Assembly: GCA_041650355.1 (NCBI GenBank) | Contig: JBAZLI010000022.1 | Span: 1 to 12,555, forward strand | DNA from: Candidatus Micrarchaeia archaeon | Lineage (GTDB): Archaea > Micrarchaeota > Micrarchaeia > Anstonellales > Bilamarchaeaceae | Reading direction: 5' to 3' | Length of the DNA stretch: 12,555 nt | Shown: positions 6,701 through 12,555 of the stretch, in pieces | Numbering within the stretch: the stretch's first letter is position 1 | Layout of the letters: each line of letters begins with the position of its first letter | Made by a program: the position numbers and the translations under genes | Notes under the pieces: generated by a model | Seen by the model: the letters and a program-made list of their open reading frames with translations, nothing else | Told to the model about the DNA's origin: nothing | Databases searched by the model: none

Positions 6701-6704
6701 GGTG
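6701..6704 (+). promoter_or_regulatory. Ribosome binding site deciding the S14P start
   Basis: GGTG lies two bases before the ATG at 6707 and five before the ATG at 6710. Five is the commonest spacing in this operon, so 6710 is favoured. Confidence 0.6.
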
Positions 6705-6709
6705 TTATG

Positions 6710-6865
6710 ATGACGGTTTCTCTCGATGAAAAATACAAGGGAAAGGGAACCAGGAAGTGCCGGATATGCGGGAACGCCCGCGCGGTCATACGGAAATACA
6801 ACCTGCACATATGCAGGAGATGCTTCCGCGAGGTCGCAGAGCACATCAATTTCAGGAAATACTAA
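6710..6865 (+). CDS. rps14p: 30S ribosomal protein S14P, zinc-binding type (uS14)
   Basis: A 51-residue protein of the small-subunit head. It contains two CxxC pairs, CRIC at residues 17-20 and CRRC at 35-38, which bind one zinc ion. The core GTRKCRICGNARAVIRKYNL and the ending FREVAEHINFRKY are typical of archaeal S14P, and the length is normal for the archaeal form. An upstream in-frame open stretch inside L5P is not part of the gene. It ends nine bases before S8P, with the S8P ribosome binding site directly after the stop. Confidence 0.95.
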   Translation: MTVSLDEKYKGKGTRKCRICGNARAVIRKYNLHICRRCFREVAEHINFRKY

Positions 6866-6874
6866 GGTGATGGC

Positions 6875-7255
6875 ATGGACATAGTCGCTGATGCTCTCAA
6901 CACGTTGAAGACGCACGAGATAGCTGGCCAGAGGCACTGCACGGTGAAATCCTCCAGGCTGATAGGCAAGATTCTCGACATACTCAAGAGCGAGGGCTAC
7001 ATCTCCGCGTACAGGAACGTCGAGGACGGCAGGGGGAGCAAGTTCGAGATAGAGCTCGCGGGCAAGATAAACGAGGCCAAGGTGATAAAGCCGAGGCTGC
7101 CCATAAAGAAGGACGAATGGCCCAGGGTGGAGGAGCGCTTCCTTCCAGCCTACAACATAGGGGTGATAATAATATCCACCTCCAAGGGCGTGCTCACCAA
7201 TTCCCAGGCCCAGGACCTCGGCGTGGGCGGAAGGCTGATAGCTTACGTTTACTAG
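6875..7255 (+). CDS. rps8p: 30S ribosomal protein S8P (uS8)
   Basis: uS8 is a primary 16S rRNA binder of the central domain and in other organisms a translational repressor of its own operon. The 126-residue product has the archaeal length. It opens with MDIVADALNTLKTHEIAGQR, contains LIGKILDILKSEGYIS in the first domain, and ends with the conserved core GVIIISTSKGVLTNSQAQD followed by GGRLIAYVY. GGTG lies five bases before the ATG. The stop codon overlaps the GGTG site of L6P (TAGGTG). Confidence 0.96.
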   Translation: MDIVADALNTLKTHEIAGQRHCTVKSSRLIGKILDILKSEGYISAYRNVEDGRGSKFEIELAGKINEAKVIKPRLPIKKDEWPRVEERFLPAYNIGVIIISTSKGVLTNSQAQDLGVGGRLIAYVY

Positions 7256-7263
7256 GTGCTCAT

Positions 7264-7749
7264 ATGGACATACCCGGCGGAGTCACTATAACAATCGAGG
7301 GTTCATTGGTGAAAGCCAAGGGCCCGAAGGGCGAATCCCAGAAGCAGTTCAGGGTGCGCAACGTCTCCATAAAAAGCGACGGAAAGAAGGTGGAGGTGGA
7401 GTGCGCGGACCCGGCAGTGAAGGGCACGGTGGAAGCCCACATCCGCAACCTCGTGAAGGGTGTGCAGGAGGGCTACGTGCGCAAGATGAAGATGATATAC
7501 GCGCACTTCCCGTTCACTCTGGAAACGAAGGGAGACACGCTCATGGTGAAGAACATGCTCGGAGAGAAGCTCCCGCGCAAGTTCAAGATAATCGGCAAGA
7601 CCAAGATAGAAGTGAAGGGGCAGGAGGTAACCATCTCGGGCCCGAGCAAGGACGACGTAGGCCAGACAATCGCGAATATGAAGACCGCGCTCAAAATAAG
7701 GGAGAAGGACCCGCGCGTGTTCCAGGACGGTATCTACGAAGTCGCATAG
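7264..7749 (+). CDS. rpl6p: 50S ribosomal protein L6P (uL6)
   Basis: uL6 lies near the factor-binding site and contacts the sarcin-ricin loop. The 161-residue product, somewhat shorter than many archaeal L6P proteins, has the two-fold duplicated domain. The first half runs from IPGGVTITIEGSLVKAKGPKG to HIRNLVKGVQEGY, the hallmark segment near residue 70. The second half contains KIIGKTKIEVKGQEVTISGPS and ends with the archaeal REKDPRVFQDGIYEV. The same frame is open further upstream within S8P, but the ATG at 7264 is the first codon with a proper GGTG (five bases away). L32e starts ten bases after its stop. Confidence 0.96.
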   Translation: MDIPGGVTITIEGSLVKAKGPKGESQKQFRVRNVSIKSDGKKVEVECADPAVKGTVEAHIRNLVKGVQEGYVRKMKMIYAHFPFTLETKGDTLMVKNMLGEKLPRKFKIIGKTKIEVKGQEVTISGPSKDDVGQTIANMKTALKIREKDPRVFQDGIYEVA

Positions 7750-7752
7750 GTG
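7749..7752 (+). promoter_or_regulatory. Ribosome binding site deciding the L32e start
   Basis: GGTG starts on the last base of the L6P stop (TAGGTG). It lies three and six bases before two adjacent ATGs (7756, 7759). The GTG at 7750 is part of the site and is not a start. Confidence 0.65.
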
Positions 7753-7758
7753 GTCATG

Positions 7759-8088
7759 ATGAACAAGAAATCCAAACCGGCCTTCAACGTGCTCAATTCA
7801 GGATTCAAGAAGAGGGTGAAGCACAGGTGGAGAAGCCCCCGGGGCACGGACAACAAGAAGAGGATAAGGTGCGCTTTCGCAGGAGCGAGCCCGCGCATAG
7901 GCTACAAGAACGCAGGCGCAGTGCGCTGCCTACATCCTTCCGGGATGCACGAGGTTTTGGTGCACAACGAGAAGGAGCTCAGGGCCGCGGTGGGAAAAGC
8001 CGCGCGCATCGCCTCCGGCGTGGGGAAGAAGAAGCGCGAGAGCTTCAGGAAGATAGCCGCCGAGCTCAAGCTGAAGCTTCTAAACTGA
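7759..8088 (+). CDS. rpl32e: 50S ribosomal protein L32e (eL32)
   Basis: eL32 is confined to archaea and eukaryotes and binds 23S rRNA. The 109-residue product carries the family signature: RVKHRWRSPRGTDNKKR near the N-terminus, then PRIGYKNAGAVRCLHPSGMHEVLVHN and a helical basic C-terminus with GVGKKKRESFRKIAAELKLK. It lacks the long N-terminal extension seen in some members. The start at 7756 would add one Met. The stop TGA is directly followed by the GGTG of L19e. Confidence 0.95.
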   Translation: MNKKSKPAFNVLNSGFKKRVKHRWRSPRGTDNKKRIRCAFAGASPRIGYKNAGAVRCLHPSGMHEVLVHNEKELRAAVGKAARIASGVGKKKRESFRKIAAELKLKLLN

Positions 8089-8097
8089 GGTGTTCAT

Positions 8098-8598
8098 ATG
8101 CTTTCAACCGTGAAAAGGCTCGCATCCGAAATCCTGGGGGTGGGCGTGAGCAAGATAAGGATAAAGCCAGAAGACATCGGGCGCGCGGAGAGCGCGCTCA
8201 CGCGCGAGGACGTGAGGGGCCTGATAAAGGACAAAGTGATAATAGTGAAGCGCAGGCCTGGCTTCAAGGTCCTCAACAGGAGGAAGAAGAAGCTCAGGGG
8301 CTCCAGGAAGGGCAGCATGAACAGCCGCGCCCCGGAAAAGGGGAAGTGGATGACAAGCGTGCGCGCACAGCGCAAGTACCTCAGCGAGCTCGTTTCCGCC
8401 GGAAACCTGGAGAAATCCAGCAAGCGCAAAGTCTACCTTAGGATAAAAGGGGGCTCCTTCAAGGGCAAGAAAGCGATGCTCATGTACCTCAAGGACAACA
8501 GCATGTACGTGGAGAAAGCCGGAAGCCCGGAAAAGGCCCCGAAGCCCAGGCCCGCGAAGGCCGAAAAGGCGAAGGAGGCGCAGGAGCCCAAGAAATGA
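8098..8598 (+). CDS. rpl19e: 50S ribosomal protein L19e (eL19), with Lys/Ala/Pro-rich C-terminal tail
   Basis: eL19 occurs in archaea and eukaryotes and takes part in an inter-subunit bridge. The 166-residue product has the conserved start (VKRLASEILGVGVSKIRIKPED), the central RRPGFKVLNRRKKKLRGSRKG, and the long basic helix (WMTSVRAQRKYLSELVSAG...YLRIKGGSFKGKKAML). The last 26 or so residues are a low-complexity tail rich in Lys, Ala, Pro and Glu beyond the usual core. GGTG lies five bases before the ATG. The gene is followed by an unusual 209-base A-rich spacer, the only long gap in the operon. Confidence 0.95.
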   Translation: MLSTVKRLASEILGVGVSKIRIKPEDIGRAESALTREDVRGLIKDKVIIVKRRPGFKVLNRRKKKLRGSRKGSMNSRAPEKGKWMTSVRAQRKYLSELVSAGNLEKSSKRKVYLRIKGGSFKGKKAMLMYLKDNSMYVEKAGSPEKAPKPRPAKAEKAKEAQEPKK

Positions 8599-8807
8599 CT
8601 GGAAACTAAAAACTACCGAATGAACGGGAAACGAAAAAAAAGAAAAATGACCCGAAACGTTCGAAACGTGGATGTTGAAACGAAAACGAGAAAAACGATG
8701 ACGAAGAAATGGCTCGAAATGAAAATGAAGAAAAAGGAAAAAATGGCGCGAAACTAAAACGATGGCATGAAGCGAAACGAAAATGATGATATGAATAAGG
8801 TGTTAGC
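8599..8807 (+). repeat. A-rich spacer with irregular GAAACGAAAA-like repeats between L19e and L18P
   Basis: All other gaps in this operon are 2-33 bases; this one is 209. By hand count, 8641-8760 is about half A with only 14 T in 120 bases. Imperfect units built on GAAAC plus an A-run occur at 8601, 8628, 8653, 8662, 8676, 8715, 8749 and 8773. The last two, CGAAACTAAAACGATG and CGAAACGAAAATGATG, match at 14 of 16 positions. CGAAACGT is present twice, nine bases apart. Spacing is irregular. The L18P GGTG site lies at its right end. The plus strand in the frame of L19e stays open for 52 codons after the L19e stop, but with so little T this is expected. Function is unknown. Confidence 0.7.
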
Positions 8808-9296
8808 ATGAAAGTCCATACAACGTTCATAATGCCCTTCAGGAGAAGGCGCGAGGGAAGGACCGACTACAGGAGGAGGCTCTCGCTCGTGCGGGGCGGG
8901 GAAACCCGGATGGTGGTGAGGCGCTCGAACAAGGGATTCCTCATCCAATTCGTGGAATACAGCGAGCTCGGCGATAAAACATTATACACGATGCACTCCT
9001 CCCAGCTCAAGAAGCTGTTCAATTTCCCTTCCAAATGCAACACCCCAACCGCTTATCTTTCCGGCCTCTACGCCGGAAAGCACGCGCAGTCCAAGGGGGT
9101 TAAAGCCGCGGTCGCGGACATAAGCGCCACCGCGTCAAAAGGCGCAAACGTGTTCGCCGCCGTGAAGGGCGCGATTGATTCCGGAGTGAAAATCCCGTTC
9201 GACGAGTCCAAAGTGGTTCCCGAGCGCCTTAGCGGCTCCCACCTGAAGAATGTGGGCGCGGCGTTCGAGGAAGCCAAGAAAAAGATTCTATCATGA
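8808..9296 (+). CDS. rpl18p: 50S ribosomal protein L18P (uL18)
   Basis: uL18 binds 5S rRNA in the central protuberance, together with L5P. The 162-residue product is of the archaeal type (related to eukaryotic L5). It has PFRRRREGRTDYRRRLSLVRGG near the start, RMVVRRSNKGFLIQFV, TPTAYLSGLYAGKHAQSKG in the middle, and GANVFAAVKGAIDSGVKIPF with ERLSGSHLKN toward the end. It is a little shorter than many archaeal homologues at the C-terminus. GGTG lies five bases before the ATG. The stop TGA is followed at once by the GGTG of S5P. Confidence 0.95.
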   Translation: MKVHTTFIMPFRRRREGRTDYRRRLSLVRGGETRMVVRRSNKGFLIQFVEYSELGDKTLYTMHSSQLKKLFNFPSKCNTPTAYLSGLYAGKHAQSKGVKAAVADISATASKGANVFAAVKGAIDSGVKIPFDESKVVPERLSGSHLKNVGAAFEEAKKKILS

Positions 9297-9305
9297 GGTG
9301 CTTGA

Positions 9306-9950
9306 ATGAGCGAAAAAGTTGCTGTCGTTGACAAGGAAAACTGGAATCCGAAGACCCAGCTCGGGAAAATGGTGAAGAGCGGCGAAATAACCACTTTCGA
9401 GCAGATAGTGGACATGGGAAAGCCCGTGCTCGAGGCCGAGATAGTGGACGTTCTGCTTTCCAACCTGAAGGCTGAAACGCTTCTAATAAAAAGCACCCAG
9501 CGAACCACGGACTCGGGAAGGAAAATCCAGTTCCGCGTGGTGTCCGTAGTCGGGGACTCGAACGGCCACGTGGGCATCGGAGTGGGCAAGTGCGACGAGA
9601 TAAAGCCCGGCATAGACTACGCGATACGGGACGCGAAGAAGCACATGATTTCAGTTAAGCTCGGATGCGGCTCCTGGGAATGCAAGTGCCATTCCACCCA
9701 TTCGATAACCAAGGCTTCCAGGGGCAAGGAGGGCAGCACAATAGTGGTGCTCAAGCCAGCGCCCAAGGGGCTCGGCATCGCGTCCAACGCGACCATAAAG
9801 AAGGTGCTTACGATAGCCGGCGTGAAGGACGCATGGAGCAGCACGACCGGAAGCACAAAGAACATATACAACACCTCGATGGCCACGATAAAGGCGCTCG
9901 AGAACATAACCGCGGTGAAGCCCCACCCCGTGAAGGGCGAGGCCAGCTGA
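9306..9950 (+). CDS. rps5p: 30S ribosomal protein S5P (uS5)
   Basis: uS5 is needed for decoding accuracy and lines the mRNA entry channel. The 214-residue product has the archaeal/eukaryotic layout. An N-terminal extension (NWNPKTQLGKMVKSGEITT...) precedes the double-stranded-RNA-binding-like domain (RKIQFRVVSVVGDSNGHVGIGVGK) and the archaeal Cys segment CGSWECKCHSTHS. The C-terminal domain contains LKPAPKGLGIASNATIKKVLTIAGVKDAWS...GSTKNIYN. GGTG lies five bases before the ATG. A 28-base gap separates it from L30P. Confidence 0.96.
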   Translation: MSEKVAVVDKENWNPKTQLGKMVKSGEITTFEQIVDMGKPVLEAEIVDVLLSNLKAETLLIKSTQRTTDSGRKIQFRVVSVVGDSNGHVGIGVGKCDEIKPGIDYAIRDAKKHMISVKLGCGSWECKCHSTHSITKASRGKEGSTIVVLKPAPKGLGIASNATIKKVLTIAGVKDAWSSTTGSTKNIYNTSMATIKALENITAVKPHPVKGEAS

Positions 9951-9968
9951 ATTCTGTTGATTTGAACC

Positions 9969-9972
9969 GGTG
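9969..9972 (+). promoter_or_regulatory. Ribosome binding site deciding the L30P start
   Basis: GGTG lies six bases before the ATG at 9979. The GTG at 9970, in the same frame, is part of the site. Confidence 0.7.
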
Positions 9973-9978
9973 ATATGG

Positions 9979-10413
9979 ATGAAGATTGCGATAATACGCG
10001 TGAGGGGGCGCAGGAACATGGACCCCAAGATAAAGATGACGCTCGAGCTCCTCAACCTCCGCAGGCCGAACCACTGCGTTGTGGTGGAGGACACGCCCTA
10101 CTTTAAGGGCATGTTCAACCTCGTGAAGGATTACGTGACGTTCGGGCCGATAAGCGAGCAGGCTCTCGCGCATCTCCTCTACAAAAGGGGCAAGCGCGGC
10201 TCCAAGCGCCTTTCCGAGACTTCCAAGGAGGGCGAAATCGCGGAAATCGCAAAGAAGCTCATGGCCCCGGGCGCGAAGACCAAGGAATTCGCTGACCCGG
10301 TGTTCACGCTCAGGCCCCCGAGCAAGGGGTACAAGGACATAAAGCAGCACTACCCGCGCGGGGATTTGGGCGCAAGGCCTGACATTTCCGCATTAGTGAA
10401 GAGGATGGCATAG
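9979..10413 (+). CDS. rpl30p: 50S ribosomal protein L30P (uL30)
   Basis: uL30 is a large-subunit protein that binds 23S rRNA. The 144-residue product is the longer archaeal/eukaryotic (L7-like) form, with MKIAIIRVRGRRNMDPKIKMTL at the start, LNLRRPNHCVVVEDTPYFKGM, then VKDYVTFGPIS. The end has the archaeal extension FTLRPPSKGYKDIKQHYPRGDLG. The ATG at 9979 is preferred to the GTG three codons upstream because that codon lies inside GGTG. L15P follows 11 bases later. Confidence 0.95.
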   Translation: MKIAIIRVRGRRNMDPKIKMTLELLNLRRPNHCVVVEDTPYFKGMFNLVKDYVTFGPISEQALAHLLYKRGKRGSKRLSETSKEGEIAEIAKKLMAPGAKTKEFADPVFTLRPPSKGYKDIKQHYPRGDLGARPDISALVKRMA

Positions 10414-10414
10414 C

Positions 10415-10418
10415 GGTG
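10415..10418 (+). promoter_or_regulatory. Ribosome binding site deciding the L15P start
   Basis: GGTG, two bases after the L30P stop, lies six bases before the ATG at 10425. The GTG at 10416 is part of this site and is not a start. Confidence 0.7.
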
Positions 10419-10424
10419 ATTACG

Positions 10425-10904
10425 ATGACCAACAGGAAAGACAAGCGCACGAAGTCGTACCGGGGCCTGGGAAGCCACGGCGCAGGCAACGCGAAGAACA
10501 GGAGGGGGAGCGGAAACCGCGGAGGCGTAGGCCATGCAGGGCTGAACAAGCACAAGAAAACCTGGATGGTCAAATATGCTCCGGACTATTTCGGCAACCA
10601 CGGATTCGTTAATCCGACGAAGGAGGAGCTAAAGGTTTTAAATGTATTCGACATAGAAAACCTAGCCAGGAAGGGCTCCCTCGAGAAGAGGGGGACCGCG
10701 CTCCACTTCACGTTCGAAGGCAAGATTCTCGGCTCCGGCGAAATCATCTCTCCGGTCAATGTGCAGGCGCTCGGCTGGAGCAAGAAGGCCGAGGAGAAGA
10801 TAAAGCAGGCCGGAGGCGCGCTGAGCAAGCTCGAGCGCCCGGGCAAGAAGGAGAAGGCCGCAAAGGGGCAGCCGGCAGAGAAAACCGGGAAAAAAGCGGC
10901 ATGA
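10425..10904 (+). CDS. rpl15p: 50S ribosomal protein L15P (uL15), with Lys/Ala-rich C-terminal tail
   Basis: uL15 threads through 23S rRNA and is a late assembly protein. The 159-residue product opens with TNRKDKRTKSYRGLGSHGAG, followed by the Gly/Arg-rich RRGSGNRGGVGHAGLNKHKK and the archaeal KYAPDYFGNHGF. The globular C-terminal part has VLNVFDIENLARKG and PVNVQALGWSKKAEEKIKQAGG. About the last 24 residues are a low-complexity Lys/Ala/Gly tail similar in character to the L19e tail. A 33-base gap with a GGTG site leads to SecY, so L15P and SecY are probably co-transcribed. Confidence 0.95.
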   Translation: MTNRKDKRTKSYRGLGSHGAGNAKNRRGSGNRGGVGHAGLNKHKKTWMVKYAPDYFGNHGFVNPTKEELKVLNVFDIENLARKGSLEKRGTALHFTFEGKILGSGEIISPVNVQALGWSKKAEEKIKQAGGALSKLERPGKKEKAAKGQPAEKTGKKAA

Positions 10905-10937
10905 ATCCGCTGAGCACTCAAGTTTACAGGTGAACCG

Positions 10938-12359
10938 ATGGGCATCGTAGAGATATTTTCATCCATAGCCAAACTGCTTCCGGAAGTGAAAGTCCCCGAG
11001 AGCCCGGTCTCCATAAAGGAGAAGCTCATGTGGGTGGCTGCAGCGACGCTCATATTCTTCATCATGTACAACGTCACCGCCTACGGGGTGAACGCAAGCT
11101 ACGGCACCGCAGATTTCCTCCAGATAATCACTGCTTCAAAGATGGGCTCCTTGCTCACGGTCGGAATAGGGCCCATAGTCCTCGCATCCATCTTCCTCCA
11201 GCTCTTCAAAGGGGCCGGGCTGATAAATCTTGATTTGAGCAAGCCCGAGGAAAGGCAGAAGTTCCACGAAGTGCAGAAGGTGCTCGCGATAGTGCTCGCC
11301 TTCGTGGAGGCAGGGATATTCGTCTACACCCGGCCGGAAATGCTTTCCAATCCCACGGACGGGATGCTCGCCACCATCGTGGTGCTCCAGATAGCCATAG
11401 GCGCAATCATACTCTTCTACCTGGACGAAGTGATATCCAAATACGGCATAGGGAGCGGGATAAGCCTCTTCATCGCGGCCGGAGTCTCGCTCGCGATAAT
11501 AGGCGGATTCTCGGCGGTCCTGTTCGGGGAAAACCCAGACGGTTTCGTGAAGATAATAGTGGACGGGGGCGCCGACGCGATACCGCGCGCCCTGCTCGCG
11601 CTTTCCCCAGCGATATTCACCGTGCTGGTCTTCCTTCTCGTGGTTTACGCGGAGGGAATGAAGGTGGAAATCCCGGTCGCCTACACCACGGCCCGCGGGG
11701 TGCTTCCGAGCCTTCCGCTCAAGTTCTTCTACGTTTCCAACATACCGGTCATTTTCACATCCGCGCTCCTGCTCAACCTGCAGATTTTCGCAGTTCCGAT
11801 ACTCACCAATTTCGGCGCGGAAAATTGCGGGCCAGGGGCCACCGAACTCATCTGCTACTTCGGGGCAGTGAACAGCGGCTCGATGCACGATGGATTGCTC
11901 TACCTCATAACCCCGCTTTACGCGCCCAGCGGCTCGGACCACTGGACGTTCATGCTCAGCTCCACATACGTGTTCGGAATCCCGCAATGGGTGCACGCAA
12001 TAACCTACGTTTTGTTCCTGGTGCTATGTTCCATCCCGTTCGGAATGTTCTGGTCCGAAATAGGCGGAATGGACGCGAAAAGCGTCGCAGACCAGCTCAA
12101 CAGGGCGGGCTTGCAGATTCCGGGCTACAGGAGGGACCCGAGGCTCCTGGAGAAGGTGCTCGAGAAATACATAAGCCCGCTCATCATCATAAGCAGCGCT
12201 TCGGTGGGATTCCTCGCAGGGATGGCCGACCTCACCGGGGCTTTGGGAACCGGGACCGGAATCCTGCTTACCGTGAGCATATTCTACAAGCTATACGAGG
12301 ATTTCGAGCGCCTCAACGTGTTTGAAATATATCCGCAGTTCACCAGGATGCTCTCCTGA
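10938..12359 (+). CDS. secY: Preprotein translocase channel subunit SecY (Sec61 alpha family)
   Basis: SecY is the pore of the Sec translocon, which threads unfolded proteins across or into the membrane with SecE and Sec61 beta. The 473-residue product has about ten membrane segments, the normal archaeal size. Landmarks are the start of TM1 at about residue 32, the plug region NVTAYGVNASYGTADFLQ (about 45-62), and TM2 with LLTVGIGPIVLASIFLQLFKG. TM4/5 contain ISKYGIGSGISLFIAAGV. The cytoplasmic ribosome-docking loop has VYAEGMKVEIPVAYTTARG. After TM8 come FWSEIGGMDAKSVADQLNRAG and QIPGYRRDPR. The loop between TM7 and TM8 has two cysteines (297, 306). GGTG lies five bases before the ATG. It would also export the Cys-rich surface proteins upstream. 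Confidence 0.97.
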   Translation: MGIVEIFSSIAKLLPEVKVPESPVSIKEKLMWVAAATLIFFIMYNVTAYGVNASYGTADFLQIITASKMGSLLTVGIGPIVLASIFLQLFKGAGLINLDLSKPEERQKFHEVQKVLAIVLAFVEAGIFVYTRPEMLSNPTDGMLATIVVLQIAIGAIILFYLDEVISKYGIGSGISLFIAAGVSLAIIGGFSAVLFGENPDGFVKIIVDGGADAIPRALLALSPAIFTVLVFLLVVYAEGMKVEIPVAYTTARGVLPSLPLKFFYVSNIPVIFTSALLLNLQIFAVPILTNFGAENCGPGATELICYFGAVNSGSMHDGLLYLITPLYAPSGSDHWTFMLSSTYVFGIPQWVHAITYVLFLVLCSIPFGMFWSEIGGMDAKSVADQLNRAGLQIPGYRRDPRLLEKVLEKYISPLIIISSASVGFLAGMADLTGALGTGTGILLTVSIFYKLYEDFERLNVFEIYPQFTRMLS

Positions 12360-12371
12360 AAGGGTGATCTT

Positions 12372-12555
12372 ATGATAATACTGATGGGAGTTCCCGGAGT
12401 CGGGAAAAGTTCAGTGCTTGCAGGAATCAAGGAGAATAAACCCGGATACTCAATAGTGAATTACGGGGACCTGATGCTCGAAATATTCAAGGAGAAATAC
12501 AGCGTGCAGAACCGGGACGAGATGCGCAAAGCTCCCGTAACCCAGCAGAAGGCGG
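12372..12555 (+). CDS. adkA: Archaeal-type adenylate kinase, 3'-truncated by the window edge
   Basis: The first 61 codons are visible. A P-loop begins at residue 6 (GVPGVGKSS) right after the first beta strand MIILM, as in nucleoside monophosphate kinases. Further on, NYGDLMLEIFKEKYSVQNRDEMRK matches the archaeal adenylate kinase pattern (YGD...RDEMRK-x-P) rather than the bacterial Adk type. The enzyme interconverts ATP plus AMP with two ADP. It follows SecY by 12 bases, the classical archaeal order, with GGTG five bases before the ATG. The rest lies beyond the window, so the lid and C-terminal parts cannot be checked. Confidence 0.9.
   Translation, partial: MIILMGVPGVGKSSVLAGIKENKPGYSIVNYGDLMLEIFKEKYSVQNRDEMRKAPVTQQKA

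Larger units (their letters stand above)
4349..12555 (+). other. Archaeal spc-type ribosomal protein operon
   Basis: Sixteen plus-strand genes run in the order S17P, L14P, L24P, S4e, L5P, S14P, S8P, L6P, L32e, L19e, L18P, S5P, L30P, L15P, SecY and adenylate kinase, with gaps of 2-33 bases except the 209-base spacer after L19e. No strong internal terminator is visible. Shared direction, tight spacing and stop codons overlapping the next ribosome binding site support one transcript, probably from the promoter near 4157. The operon continues past the right edge. Confidence 0.9.

Noticed and set aside
7401..8441. Long plus-strand open frame across L6P, L32e and L19e
   Set aside because: It is in the wrong frame relative to three unmistakable ribosomal proteins and has an Arg/Gln/Gly-rich shadow composition.
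8620..8757. Small gene starting at ATG 8620 in the A-rich spacer
   Set aside because: No ribosome binding site, low-complexity Lys/Arg/Met product, and T-poor sequence makes an open frame likely by chance.
8599..8807. CRISPR array suggested by repeated GAAAC units
   Set aside because: Units are short (8-16 bases), imperfect and irregularly spaced (about 9 to 38 bases) with no uniform spacers, and no cas genes are nearby.

Overview
The window is archaeal. It carries ribosomal proteins found only in archaea and eukaryotes (S4e, L32e, L19e), archaeal-type S17P, L14P, L18P, L15P and SecY, and the start of an archaeal-type adenylate kinase in the classical spc-operon order. Moderate GC, compact spacing and Cys-rich surface proteins of the CGDGxC...DCG type fit a DPANN-like lineage (for example Micrarchaeota or Diapherotrites). 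That placement is inference; only the archaeal assignment is firm.

Left part (1-4348). The 3' part of a large surface protein enters from the left edge. It has parallel beta-helix-like repeats, a Cys-rich repeat block, Ig-like segments and a C-terminal membrane anchor. An APC-family amino-acid permease follows on the same strand. A small secreted Cys-rich protein lies convergently on the minus strand. A 329-base gene-free stretch (4020-4348) then separates it from the ribosomal operon. This stretch holds promoter-like sequences, including a palindromic TTTATAAA at 4157-4164, and a probable long leader.

Right part (4349-12555). One tightly packed plus-strand operon: S17P, L14P, L24P, S4e, L5P, S14P, S8P, L6P, L32e, L19e, L18P, S5P, L30P, L15P, SecY, adenylate kinase (cut by the right edge). 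The products build both ribosomal subunits. SecY supplies the membrane channel for nascent proteins and Adk balances adenine nucleotides. Nearly every gene is preceded by GGTG 5-7 bases before its ATG, often overlapping the previous stop codon, which suggests translational coupling. These sites also settle several start codons.

The strangest stretch is the 209-base spacer 8599-8807 between L19e and L18P. It is about half A, poor in T, and made of irregular imperfect copies of a GAAACGAAAA-like unit. The rest of the operon is conventional, except that the genes commonly upstream of S17P in archaea (L22P, S3P, L29P, rnp1) are not next to it. I see no clear new multi-gene system.
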